A stretch of DNA of 64,000 nt from an uncultured Granulicatella sp. (GTDB lineage: Bacteria; Bacillota; Bacilli; Lactobacillales; Aerococcaceae). The notes beneath the pieces were generated by a model that was given only the letters and a program-made list of their open reading frames with translations, was not told the DNA's origin and searched no databases. Location of the stretch: positions 1 to 64,000 of the forward strand of contig NZ_CALHIF010000022.1 of assembly GCF_938030755.1 (NCBI RefSeq). The letters run 5' to 3'. Made by a program: the position numbers and the translations under genes. Positions 27,951 to 36,267 of this stretch are shown in pieces; the stretch's first letter is position 1; every line of letters starts with the position of its first letter.

Positions 27951-27980
27951 TTTGCTAAAAAGTAGAGGAGAAAGTGACTC

Positions 27981-29837
27981 ATGAAGAAGATGAAACGATT
28001 TTTTCGTTCCATTCAATTTAAGATTCCAATGCTGTTTATCTTGCTCTTGATGATTTCGTTGCAACTCATTGTCGCGAACTTCTTAACGCAATTAGAATCT
28101 CAAATGATTTCGAACTTTCAGGAACAAATTCAGCTACAAGTAGGGTTCTTGAAAAATAATGTGCAGCCCATTTTGGCTAAGGATACAACAGATGAGGCCA
28201 AATCAGCTGAAATATCGCAATTGTTACAAGATTATCCAACAGGAAATAGTATTGTAGAAATTCGTATTATGGATATGCAGGGATATATTTTGGGAACCAC
28301 GAATCAAACGCAGCAATCAATTGTAGGGACTCGTTCCACAGAGGCTGATGTACAACAAGTGGTAGTCTCAAATACTGTGTACAGTTACAACTATATTGAC
28401 GGAGATTCTAGATATTGGAAATACGTTTCGCCGATTGATCCCGTCAGTGGTGTTTCTGGAAATCCAGTGGGGATTATTTCGGTAACGTCTAATATTGAAT
28501 CGCGGTACACTCAAGTAAAAGATATTGGGATTATCTTTATTAGTTCTTCCGTTTTTATTATCATTTTAGCGATTGTGATTACCGTCATGATTTCTCAAGG
28601 GATTACTCGTCCGATTGCTGAAATGAAACAACAGACAGAACAAATTGCAGAAGGAAACTATACGGGTGAAGTGATGATTTACGGAGACGATGAGCTTGGG
28701 CAGTTAGGGCAAGCGATTAATGATTTATCTGTAAAAATCAAAGAAGCTCAAGAAGGAACGGAAGCGGAGCGGCAACGCTTAGACAGTGTCTTGCGTCATA
28801 TGAGTGATGGGGTTATTGCAACAGACCGTCGTGGAAGAATTGTGATTATTAATGCTGCTGCATTGGATGTTTTGAACTTACGAAATGAGCATGTTATCGG
28901 AACGCCATTACTTGAAGTATTGCGTTTAGATAATAGTGTTTCTTTTAGAGATTTATTGGAATCTCAAGAAGAGCGAATGATTACGATTGAAGAAGATGGC
29001 GAGGAAACCATTGTTCAATGTGAAATTTCAGTGATTCAGCGCGAATCAGGATTTATTAGTGGTCTCGTGTGCGTATTAACGGATGTTACGGAACAAGAAA
29101 AAATTGACAGAGAACGTCGTAATTTCGTATCAAATGTTTCTCACGAATTAAGAACTCCATTAACGAGTATCAAGAGTTATACGGAAGCCCTGGTGGATGG
29201 AGCATGGGAAAATAAAGAAATTGCTCCAGAGTTTCTGAATGTCATAGAAACAGAAACGGATCGAATGATGCGTATGATTACCGACTTACTGAACTTATCA
29301 CGGATGGACCAAAATCGATTAGAACTTGATAAAGAGTTTGTGAATATGAATGAACTCGTGAAGCATATTGTGAATCGATTTGATATGGTTTTACAGTCTG
29401 ACCAATATAGAGAAAAGAACTATCGAATTCTCACAGATATTACCCAAAGAAATCTATGGGTAGAAATCGACCAAGATAAGATGACGCAAGTATTAGATAA
29501 TATTATCAATAATGCGATTAAATATTCTCCAGATGGGGGACGGATTATTGTTCGACTCATGGAAACTCATACCGACCTTATTGTTAGTGTGAGTGATGAA
29601 GGACTAGGAGTTCCGCGTAAAGATATTCCTCACCTATTTGATCGTTTCTATCGTGTAGATAAAGCTCGATCAAGAGCAATGGGCGGTAGTGGACTTGGTC
29701 TTGCGATTTCTAAAGAAGTCGTACAACTTCATGGAGGAAAAATCTGGGTGAATAGTATTGAAAATAAAGGATCAACATTCTTTATTTCATTACCTTATGT
29801 TCCATTTGAAGAGGATGGTGAATGGGATGAAATTTAA
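27981..29837 (+). CDS. walK: sensor histidine kinase WalK (YycG)
   Basis: A 618-residue membrane kinase. TM1 lies near 12-34, an extracellular Cache/PAS-like sensor at about 35-180, TM2 near 183-205, HAMP at about 206-258 and PAS at about 265-370. HisKA contains His388 (NVSHELRTPL), and the HATPase domain has the N box DNIINNAIKYSP and G box GGSGLGLAI starting at Gly568. It phosphorylates WalR. AGAGGAGAAAGTGACTC precedes the ATG. The gene overlaps walH by 11 nt. Confidence 0.98.
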   Translation: MKKMKRFFRSIQFKIPMLFILLLMISLQLIVANFLTQLESQMISNFQEQIQLQVGFLKNNVQPILAKDTTDEAKSAEISQLLQDYPTGNSIVEIRIMDMQGYILGTTNQTQQSIVGTRSTEADVQQVVVSNTVYSYNYIDGDSRYWKYVSPIDPVSGVSGNPVGIISVTSNIESRYTQVKDIGIIFISSSVFIIILAIVITVMISQGITRPIAEMKQQTEQIAEGNYTGEVMIYGDDELGQLGQAINDLSVKIKEAQEGTEAERQRLDSVLRHMSDGVIATDRRGRIVIINAAALDVLNLRNEHVIGTPLLEVLRLDNSVSFRDLLESQEERMITIEEDGEETIVQCEISVIQRESGFISGLVCVLTDVTEQEKIDRERRNFVSNVSHELRTPLTSIKSYTEALVDGAWENKEIAPEFLNVIETETDRMMRMITDLLNLSRMDQNRLELDKEFVNMNELVKHIVNRFDMVLQSDQYREKNYRILTDITQRNLWVEIDQDKMTQVLDNIINNAIKYSPDGGRIIVRLMETHTDLIVSVSDEGLGVPRKDIPHLFDRFYRVDKARSRAMGGSGLGLAISKEVVQLHGGKIWVNSIENKGSTFFISLPYVPFEEDGEWDEI

Positions 29838-31179
29838 AAATTTTCGAGTACTATTATCGACCTTATTTGTGTTGATGCTCCTTAGCTTTGTATTTACGTA
29901 TTTAATTGTTATTCGTCCAGTTGAATTTTTTGGAGTAAAAAAACAATCAACTAATCTGACGACTACTCAAGATTCCGGAGCACAGATTCGAGCGAACTAT
30001 ACGCTTGAGGATGTTTTTAGACCGACCCGCCTTGTCTTAACCAATAACAATAAGTTTGAAATGACAAGCCAAATGTCGATTCTAAAAGAAGTAAATACCT
30101 ATCTATCAAAAAGCTTTTCGAATGTAACGCGTTTGTCTAACTTAGATGATACTAGTTATGAGAACCTTGTTTTAAGAGAAGCTCATTCGCAAATTTTATT
30201 TGATGGGTTGCTTTCTTTCGGAATTATGAATCGTTATTTTGACGGGTTGAATGAGGATTATGTCAATGAGACATTTTCACGAATTGTTATTCGAACGGAT
30301 GAACCGCATACGGCATACTTTGTCAATGATGAAAATAAAAATGTATACAGTGCAAAAATCGATGAGAGCTTAAGTGCGAAATTGGATGCTTTGTATAAAT
30401 CTGATGAATTTTATGAAGTAGAATCGTATCGAGGAAAGACAAAGCAATTTTTTGTGGAGCAAGATAAGGTAAACGTTGAACAATCGGCATACTTGATTGA
30501 GCAAATTCCAATTACCTTCTATATCCGCCAACTCTTTTCAAATCAAACGGAAATTAGAACACGTGGAGATGGAAAGAGTGTGGTGTATAACGACAATTTA
30601 TCTCAATTGAAGATGGATCGTACAACAAATATCATTACTTTCTTTGAAAATAAACCAGGTGATGAAACACTTCTTTATACGAATAACTTAACGCAGACTT
30701 TTACACAGATGAAGCGTCTAGGTGGATGGCAATTAGGAATGAGTTTTTCTTCAGTAGATTTAAGTTCCAATATAGTGGAGTATGTTCGATATGTGAGTTC
30801 CTATCCAATTCTTTCTAGCGGAAGAGAAGGGATGACTCAAGTAAAAGCGACCGCAAATGGAATTGAAAAATTAAAAACATCCTCTTTAATTGCGCAAACC
30901 CCTCTGCCAACCAAAAATAAAAAGGTAACGATTGTTGGTGGAAAAGATATTGTGGCGGAACTGCTCAATGAAGGGTTCTCAATGAATGAGATAGAAGATA
31001 TTCGAATTGGTTATTCTTGGACAACCAGCAGTGAAAACAATCAAATCGTAGAATTTATTCCGACTTGGTATATCAAAATGAATAACAGATGGAAGACATT
31101 ATCAGAGTTAAAAGCGGAGAAAAAAGCGGGAGATGCCGCGAATAAACAAACAGTAGGGGGTGACGGAGATGGACTTTAG
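29827..31179 (+). CDS. walH: WalK regulator WalH (YycH)
   Basis: A 450-residue extracytoplasmic protein with a single N-terminal transmembrane helix (about 8-28). The start is the ATG at 29827 inside walK, giving MKFKNFRVLLSTLFVLMLLS; GAGGATGGTGAATGG lies upstream. YycH and YycI contact WalK through their membrane helices and modulate its activity; the direction of control differs between species. No enzymatic motif is visible. Confidence 0.93.
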   Translation: MKFKNFRVLLSTLFVLMLLSFVFTYLIVIRPVEFFGVKKQSTNLTTTQDSGAQIRANYTLEDVFRPTRLVLTNNNKFEMTSQMSILKEVNTYLSKSFSNVTRLSNLDDTSYENLVLREAHSQILFDGLLSFGIMNRYFDGLNEDYVNETFSRIVIRTDEPHTAYFVNDENKNVYSAKIDESLSAKLDALYKSDEFYEVESYRGKTKQFFVEQDKVNVEQSAYLIEQIPITFYIRQLFSNQTEIRTRGDGKSVVYNDNLSQLKMDRTTNIITFFENKPGDETLLYTNNLTQTFTQMKRLGGWQLGMSFSSVDLSSNIVEYVRYVSSYPILSSGREGMTQVKATANGIEKLKTSSLIAQTPLPTKNKKVTIVGGKDIVAELLNEGFSMNEIEDIRIGYSWTTSSENNQIVEFIPTWYIKMNNRWKTLSELKAEKKAGDAANKQTVGGDGDGL

Positions 31180-32032
31180 AAGAAGTGCAATCGTATTGAT
31201 TGTTTGTTTCTTTTTCCTAGATGTATTCCTATTTGGACTCGTTTGGCAGAAAAAGGTAGAATCAAAAACCCCTTTGAATACAAGTATTAACGTCATCGAT
31301 CAGATGAAACAAGATGGAATTACATTGCCGTCATTACCTTCAACGGAGGAAACGGCTCCGATTATCCAACTAACCCCTGTTTCCATTGAGTCAGGTTTGA
31401 ATAATTTACAAAATCAAATCGTATCATTGGAAAAAAATGTTATCAATGCAGAGTTAGTACCACCGATTCAGTTAAGTCTATCGAATCCAGTAAATGCGGA
31501 AAGTTTTAATGACTTAACAGCTTTTATCAATAATAAGGTTTTATTCGGGGATAAATATATATGGTCTTCTTATAATGCGACTACACGGAAAGTGATTTAT
31601 ACACAAAAAGCAGATAAATTGAGTATTATGGATGGAACCAGCCAAATTATTGTCACATTGAATACGAATGACCAAGCTGTTAGTTATGAACAAACTTATG
31701 CGGGAAATGTGCAAGTGCTTGGAAATGAGAGAAGTTTAATTACTGCACAAAGCGCTGTTGAAGTTTTATTCCTAGCCGGGAAGATTCCAGCAAAATCAAC
31801 TGTTTCAACGGTTAAGTTATCTTACTTTCAATCATTAGTGTTAAAAGAATTTTCCATTTATTCTCCTGCTTGGTATGTTGAAATTCGTCAAGCAGATGGT
31901 CAATTAGTGGCACGTCGTGTAGACGCAATTCATGGGACCGTGTTAATGAATGAAACCTTAGAAACAACGAATACGCAAACACAGCGTACAACAACCAATA
32001 ACACAACAACACAAACAGTGCAACAACAATAG
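31169..32032 (+). CDS. walI: WalK regulator WalI (YycI)
   Basis: A 287-residue protein with one N-terminal membrane helix (about 6-26) and an extracellular YycI domain. I choose the ATG at 31169 (MDFRRSAIVLIVCFF), which matches family N-termini and has AGGGGGTGA 6 nt away; a GTG at 31160 is part of that ribosome binding site. The C-terminal 25 residues are a Thr/Gln/Asn-rich tail. It overlaps walH by 11 nt. Confidence 0.93.
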   Translation: MDFRRSAIVLIVCFFFLDVFLFGLVWQKKVESKTPLNTSINVIDQMKQDGITLPSLPSTEETAPIIQLTPVSIESGLNNLQNQIVSLEKNVINAELVPPIQLSLSNPVNAESFNDLTAFINNKVLFGDKYIWSSYNATTRKVIYTQKADKLSIMDGTSQIIVTLNTNDQAVSYEQTYAGNVQVLGNERSLITAQSAVEVLFLAGKIPAKSTVSTVKLSYFQSLVLKEFSIYSPAWYVEIRQADGQLVARRVDAIHGTVLMNETLETTNTQTQRTTTNNTTTQTVQQQ

Positions 32033-32044
32033 AAGGGACATAGT

Positions 32045-32848
32045 ATGCAAGAATTAGGTTTTAAAGTGAGTTTATTAGCGAGTGGGAGTTCAGGTAATGC
32101 AACTTATATTGAAACTCCTAAGCAAAAACTATTAGTGGATTGTGGACTCACTGGTAAAGCTATTAGTGCGCAAATGGAGAAAATAAATCGTTCTATATCC
32201 GATATTGATGCGATATTAGTGACTCATGAGCATTCCGATCACATCAAAGGAATTGGCGTACTTGCAAGAAAGTATGGCATTCCTATTTATGCAAACGAAA
32301 AAACATGGGCAGCAATGTCTGGAAAAATTGGAAAGGTTGCTCTTGAACAACAAGAAATCTTCAATACTGGAGAAACACTGACTTTTGGAGATATTGATGT
32401 GATGAGTTTTGCGGTTTCTCATGATGCGGCTGCTCCACAGTTTTATAGCTTCCAAAAGGATCAACGCCAGTTTGTTATGCTAACAGATACCGGATATGTG
32501 AGTGACAAACTTCGTGCGCTCCTCAAAAATGCTAATGCGTATTTAATTGAAAGCAATCATGATCTTGAAATGTTAAGAATGGGGCCTTATGCGTGGCATT
32601 TAAAACAACGAATCTTAAGTGATAAAGGCCATTTATCCAATGATGATGGGGCTTTAGCCATGTGTGAAATGCTTGGAGACCAGACGAAACGCATTTATTT
32701 AGGGCATTTAAGTCAAGATAATAATATGAAGGAAATTGCTTATCAAACAGCAGAATCCGTATTTAGAACTCACGATAAAGGAGTTCATCATTCCTTCGAA
32801 TTATTTCATACGGATCCATATGAGCCTACAAGCCTATTTGAAGTTTAA
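32045..32848 (+). CDS. walJ: metallo-beta-lactamase-fold exonuclease WalJ (YycJ)
   Basis: A 267-residue cytoplasmic MBL-fold protein. The metal motif THEHSDH is at 60-66, and further ligands are SHDAA, LTDTGY and GHLS. YycJ proteins are 5'-3' double-strand DNA exonucleases linked to mismatch repair. AGAAGGGACATAGT precedes the ATG. Last gene of the wal operon. Confidence 0.95.
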   Translation: MQELGFKVSLLASGSSGNATYIETPKQKLLVDCGLTGKAISAQMEKINRSISDIDAILVTHEHSDHIKGIGVLARKYGIPIYANEKTWAAMSGKIGKVALEQQEIFNTGETLTFGDIDVMSFAVSHDAAAPQFYSFQKDQRQFVMLTDTGYVSDKLRALLKNANAYLIESNHDLEMLRMGPYAWHLKQRILSDKGHLSNDDGALAMCEMLGDQTKRIYLGHLSQDNNMKEIAYQTAESVFRTHDKGVHHSFELFHTDPYEPTSLFEV

Positions 32849-32893
32849 ATTCTTAGGAATAATGCAAGAGATTTTTAAATAGACTATAAGTGT

Positions 32894-32921
32894 TTGTTCA
32901 CATAAAATTCATATTTAGAAT
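32894..32921 (+). promoter_or_regulatory. candidate htrA promoter
   Basis: TTGTTC (32894-32899), a 16-bp spacer and TAGAAT (32916-32921), about 35 nt before the start codon. Only a moderate match. Confidence 0.45.
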
Positions 32922-32955
32922 TTATCTTTAAAGTAACAACGAGAGGAGTGAGCAA

Positions 32956-34191
32956 ATGGAAGAAGAACAACAAAAACAGTTAAGAAAACGTAAGAATAAA
33001 AGCTTTAGAAATGGATTTGTTGGTGGGATTGTTGGAGGAACCATTGCAGTCGCAAGTGGAATTGGAATTATGGCGATTACAAATCCTTTAAACCATCAAA
33101 CACCAACGCCTACTACGCAAGCTTCAGAGAGTAATGTAACGACTACGAAAACCTCTACCGCCGCTGCAAATACGAATAATGATATTTCTAAGGTTGTAGA
33201 AAATGTAAAAAATGCAGTGGTTTCTGTCATTAACAAACAGGCGTCTGGCCGTAATTCTCTTTACGGAACTCAGCAGCAACAACAACAATCAAATGATGAA
33301 TTAACGACAGCTTCAGAAGGAAGTGGCGTTATTTATAAAAAGGAAAATGGATATGCCTATATCGTAACGAACAATCACGTCATTGCAAATTCGCAAGAGT
33401 TAGAAGTTCTTTTAGCAGACGGAACTAGGGAAAAGGCAGAATTAGTTGGGAGTGACCAATGGACGGACTTAGCAGTGATTCGTATTCCAGCAGATAAAGT
33501 AAGTACTGTTGCGGAATTTGCGAACTCTGATGAGGTAAAAGCAGGACAAACAGCTATTGCAATTGGATCTCCTCTCGGCAGTGAATTTGCTACTAGTGTT
33601 ACGCAAGGGATTGTTTCTGCAAATAATCGTCCAGTTCCAACTGATGTGGATGGCGATGGCCAACAAGATTGGATTGTAAATGCGATTCAAACGGATGCTG
33701 CAATTAATCCAGGGAACTCAGGTGGAGCTCTTATTAATAGCGCGGGACAAGTCATTGGGATTAACTCTATGAAGATTTCTAAATCTTCTGTTGAAGGTAT
33801 GGGATTTGCAATTCCAAGTAATGAGGTCGTATCCATCATCAATGAATTGGAAAAAAATGGTAAAATCGTTCGTCCAGCTCTAGGAATTTCAATGGTGAAC
33901 TTATCGAATGTGAATTCACAAGCCGTTAATCAGTTGAATTTACCAAAAGATGTGAAGGGCGGAGTTGTGGTTGCAGAAGTCTCTTCTAAAGGAAGTGCAA
34001 AAGCGGCAGGGCTTCAACCATATGATGTTATTGTAGAAATGGATGGCAAAAAAGTAGAGGGAATTCAAAATCTAAGAAAAATACTCTATAGTCATAAAGT
34101 GGGAGATAAATTGGAAGTAACGTATTATCGTAACGGACAAAAACAAACAACCACAGTTTCCTTAACAGAAACCAATAACCCAAGTTTATAA
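32956..34191 (+). CDS. htrA: surface serine protease HtrA (DegP family)
   Basis: A 411-residue membrane-anchored protease/chaperone. The N-terminus is basic, with a transmembrane helix at 20-42. A Thr/Ser/Asn/Gln-rich linker runs from about 46 to 120. The trypsin-like domain has the triad His141 (TNNHVI), Asp171 (TDLAVIRI) and Ser255 (NPGNSGGAL). One PDZ domain lies at about 315-400. It degrades misfolded exported proteins. The position after walJ and before rlmH is the usual one near the origin. Confidence 0.97.
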   Translation: MEEEQQKQLRKRKNKSFRNGFVGGIVGGTIAVASGIGIMAITNPLNHQTPTPTTQASESNVTTTKTSTAAANTNNDISKVVENVKNAVVSVINKQASGRNSLYGTQQQQQQSNDELTTASEGSGVIYKKENGYAYIVTNNHVIANSQELEVLLADGTREKAELVGSDQWTDLAVIRIPADKVSTVAEFANSDEVKAGQTAIAIGSPLGSEFATSVTQGIVSANNRPVPTDVDGDGQQDWIVNAIQTDAAINPGNSGGALINSAGQVIGINSMKISKSSVEGMGFAIPSNEVVSIINELEKNGKIVRPALGISMVNLSNVNSQAVNQLNLPKDVKGGVVVAEVSSKGSAKAAGLQPYDVIVEMDGKKVEGIQNLRKILYSHKVGDKLEVTYYRNGQKQTTTVSLTETNNPSL

Positions 34192-34203
34192 AAATAAATG
34201 AAG

Positions 34204-34236
34204 AGTCGGATTACCAATGTGGGATCCGACTTTTTT
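34204..34236 (+). terminator. terminator after htrA
   Basis: The 8-bp stem AGTCGGAT/ATCCGACT (34204-34211 with 34224-34231) is followed by six T residues. Confidence 0.88.
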
Positions 34237-34240
34237 GGAC

Positions 34241-34633
34241 TTATCCTCAAACTTATCCACCGAATTGTGGATAACTTTGTGGAAAAGTCTTTGGAAAACT
34301 CTTTGTCAAGTCCAAACAGTGGGAAATGCCTTTTGAAAACAGAAACTGCCAAAAAGCCTAGAATAAGGAATTTGATTGGAAAAAGTTATAAACATGAAAA
34401 AGAATTATTGTGGATAACTTTTTCATAAAACGACAAAGAACGTTGATATAACGGTGTTATTTTACGGTCATCTTTAGTGTGTATAACTGTGGATAACTAA
34501 GTCGTACCCCCCAAAATTAAATATAACATTTATGTAACATTTAGATGAATGGAATCTATATCTAGGGGCTATGGATAAAAAATGTCAAAATTTAGTGGCG
34601 AACATGTGTACATGTGGATAACTTTGTGGATAA
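34241..34633. promoter_or_regulatory. DnaA-box cluster in the htrA-rlmH gap
   Basis: Five exact copies of TGTGGATAA lie at 34266, 34409, 34488, 34613 and 34625 (9 bp each), with one TGTGTATAA at 34478. One-mismatch boxes are at 34241, 34253 and 34278. All six exact boxes point the same way. The density rivals the oriC field, but there is no DnaA-trio. Likely roles are DnaA titration, control of rlmH, or an auxiliary origin element. There is no credible gene here. Confidence 0.85.
34523..34539 (-). promoter_or_regulatory. candidate WalR box
   Basis: On the minus strand TGTTAC-ATAAA-TGTTAT fits the WalR consensus TGTWAH-N5-TGTWAH exactly. The consensus is degenerate and the DNA AT-rich, so chance is possible. 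Confidence 0.35.
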
Positions 34634-34707
34634 GTAGTGGATAGGAGGATAAAACAAGCATTTTTCCTCAAAAAAAGGTAAGATATTGGATGAAGTGAGG
34701 GGATAAT

Positions 34708-35187
34708 ATGAATATCACGATTGTGAGTGTTGGAAAATTAAAAGAAAAATATTTAAAACAAGGAATTGATGAATACGCAAAACGCTTAGGCAGCTACTGC
34801 AAGTTCCAAGTAGTGGAAGTGCCAGACGAGAAGGCTCCTGAAAACTTAAGTGATAAAGAAATGGAGCAAGTACTCGAAAAAGAAGGAGAACGTATCCTTT
34901 CTAAAATTAAAGACGGAGATGTAGTCGTAGCGATGGCTATCGAAGGGGACTTAGTGAGTTCAGAACAACTCGCAAAAGAGATGGATACTTTTGCGCTCCA
35001 TGGTAAGAGTTCGATGATCTTTGTTATTGGGGGGTCTCTAGGGTTAAGTCCAGCGGTAAAAAAACGGGCCGACCGTAAGATCTCATTTGGCCGTATTACC
35101 TTGCCGCATCAACTGATGAGACTCGTTCTAACCGAGCAAATTTATCGCGCATTCCGAATTAATTCTGGTCATGCTTATCATAAATAA
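34708..35187 (+). CDS. rlmH: 23S rRNA pseudouridine-1915 N3-methyltransferase RlmH
   Basis: A 159-residue SPOUT methyltransferase that modifies pseudouridine 1915 of 23S r[26 protein letters not shown] is the family N-terminus. The knotted SAM site includes [10 protein letters not shown], and the C-terminus is the invariant [14 protein letters not shown]. Length 159 is exactly usual. Its end is the known integration site of SCC elements in staphylococci; here no insertion follows. Confidence 0.98.
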   Translation: MNITIVSVGKLKEKYLKQGIDEYAKRLGSYCKFQVVEVPDEKAPENLSDKEMEQVLEKEGERILSKIKDGDVVVAMAIEGDLVSSEQLAKEMDTFALHGKSSMIFVIGGSLGLSPAVKKRADRKISFGRITLPHQLMRLVLTEQIYRAFRINSGHAYHK

Positions 35188-35330
35188 GTAAATATTCTCA
35201 TAAAAAAAATAAAAAGAAAGTGCAAAATAGAGAATATATTTTCACATTTATTTCATAAGGTGTGTCTATACTTTAGTTATTCCCAAAGAGAATATTTATC
35301 CTCCCAAATAAATATTTCTAATCCTTTTTT

Positions 35331-35368
35331 CCACGAAGCCTATTACATCAATGGTTTCGTGGTTTTTT
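35331..35368 (+). terminator. terminator downstream of rlmH
   Basis: The 10-bp stem CCACGAAGCC/GGTTTCGTGG (35331-35340 with 35353-35362, one G-U pair) is followed by six T residues. Confidence 0.88.
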
Positions 35369-35461
35369 ATTTTCTGTTTTTAGTGATTGACTATCCTTTT
35401 GACCTTCTATTCATACCTTAATAATGGATAGTATCAACCGAGTTAGTAGTGCGATGTTTTA

Positions 35462-35575
35462 AAATAAAAAAGGACACCTAATTTAGGTGTCCTATGCAGA
35501 GCCGGTAAAACCTCTCTGAAAAATATCATCTGTAGAGCCTGCGATAAATCGCACCTCTAATGTATGTTCATTATA
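35462..35575 (-). ncRNA. probable small structured RNA, about 100 nt
   Basis: On the minus strand a perfect -10 TATAAT (35570-35575) is followed by three consecutive hairpins. Hairpin 1 is AGAG..TGCGA/TCGCA..CTCT (35534-35558). Hairpin 2 is CAGAG..GGT/ACC..CTCTG (35497-35518). Hairpin 3 is AGGACACCTA/TAGGTGTCCT (35471-35493), a textbook terminator running into TTTTTATTTT. Transcription would start near 35562. No ORF of useful length and no ribosome binding site lie inside, and no -35 is clear. No known RNA family was recognised. The flanks (35188-35330 and 35576-35738) show no gene. Confidence 0.65.
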
Positions 35576-35738
35576 ATGAAACTATGAATGAACATCACTT
35601 TTTTGTACTGAATAAGCTTTTAAGACAGTAGTATTTAAAATTAAATTTCTATATCTGTAAGTTCTGCATCAGAGGTATTTAACGATATGACTAAAAAAGC
35701 ATTGATTGAAGAAAAAATCCGTACTATACTAAAAATAT

Positions 35739-35826
35739 GGAGAAGTACCCAAGAGGCTGAAGGGGTCGCACTCGAAATGCGATAGGTCGTGAAAGCGGCG
35801 CGGGAGTTCAAATCTCCTCTTCTCCT
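35739..35826 (+). tRNA. tRNA-Ser (anticodon CGA)
   Basis: An 88-nt cloverleaf. Acceptor GGAGAAG pairs perfectly with CTTCTCC (35819-35825). The anticodon stem-loop TCGCA-CTCGAAA-TGCGA gives anticodon CGA (35772-35774 region). The long variable arm GTCGT/GCGGC is typical of Ser, and the T arm is GGGAG-TTCAAAT-CTCCT. The discriminator base is T, where bacterial tRNA-Ser usually has G, and CCA is not encoded. It reads UCG codons. Confidence 0.92.
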
Positions 35827-35865
35827 TATATAAAAAAATGGAATTCAATGAAAGAAGGAAAAGAG

Positions 35866-36204
35866 ATGACCAAAGTAAAATTAGATCTCAATCAAACACA
35901 CTGCTGTGGTATTTATTCGGATAAAACAGTCTATAGTTTTACTGGAGATAGTTATCAAGCGTTGTTTTACCTTCTTCAAAAACGTGGACTCATCGAATCA
36001 TTTATCGATGGAGATTTCATTGTCTATGATGAATTAAGACAGTACTCTGATTTACCGCCCTATCAAAAACTGACAGAGGAAGAATTGGAAGCCATTGATT
36101 TTGACGCAATTATTCAAAATCTAAGTAATGATCAACTCAAAGCTGTCATCGAAAAGTTCTTCGAATATCGTTTTGAATGTGAGTTTCAAGAAGTCCAAGA
36201 GTAA
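35866..36204 (+). CDS. hypothetical cytoplasmic protein
   Basis: A 112-residue acidic protein that I do not recognise. The start at 35866 has AAGGAAAAGAG upstream; an in-frame ATG at 35848 lacks a ribosome binding site and overlaps that sequence. Residues 10-50 contain a CCG motif and alternating hydrophobic strands. Residues 65-105 are helical and acidic (EEELEAIDFDAI, then AVIEKFFEYRF). No signal peptide or membrane segment. It stands alone between tRNA-Ser and a bidirectional terminator. Confidence 0.75.
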   Translation: MTKVKLDLNQTHCCGIYSDKTVYSFTGDSYQALFYLLQKRGLIESFIDGDFIVYDELRQYSDLPPYQKLTEEELEAIDFDAIIQNLSNDQLKAVIEKFFEYRFECEFQEVQE

Positions 36205-36213
36205 AATAAACAC

Positions 36214-36254
36214 AAAAAAGCTGACAGCTCTCAATTAGAGCCGTCAGCTTTTTT
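36214..36254. terminator. bidirectional terminator between convergent genes
   Basis: A long stem (AAAAAAGCTGAC..GCTCT with AGAGC..GTCAGCTTTTTT) has A and T runs on both sides. It serves the 112-aa gene (+) and the ABC ATPase gene (-). Confidence 0.92.
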
Positions 36255-36267
36255 CAATTATAGATAA

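Noticed and set aside
34198..34428. 76-codon ORF on the + strand after htrA
   Set aside because: It runs through the htrA terminator and the DnaA-box cluster, has no ribosome binding site and a composition unlike neighbouring proteins.
35188..35738. SCC-like or other insertion at the rlmH 3' end
   Set aside because: No recombinase, direct repeat or foreign gene follows rlmH; only a terminator, the sRNA candidate and tRNA-Ser.
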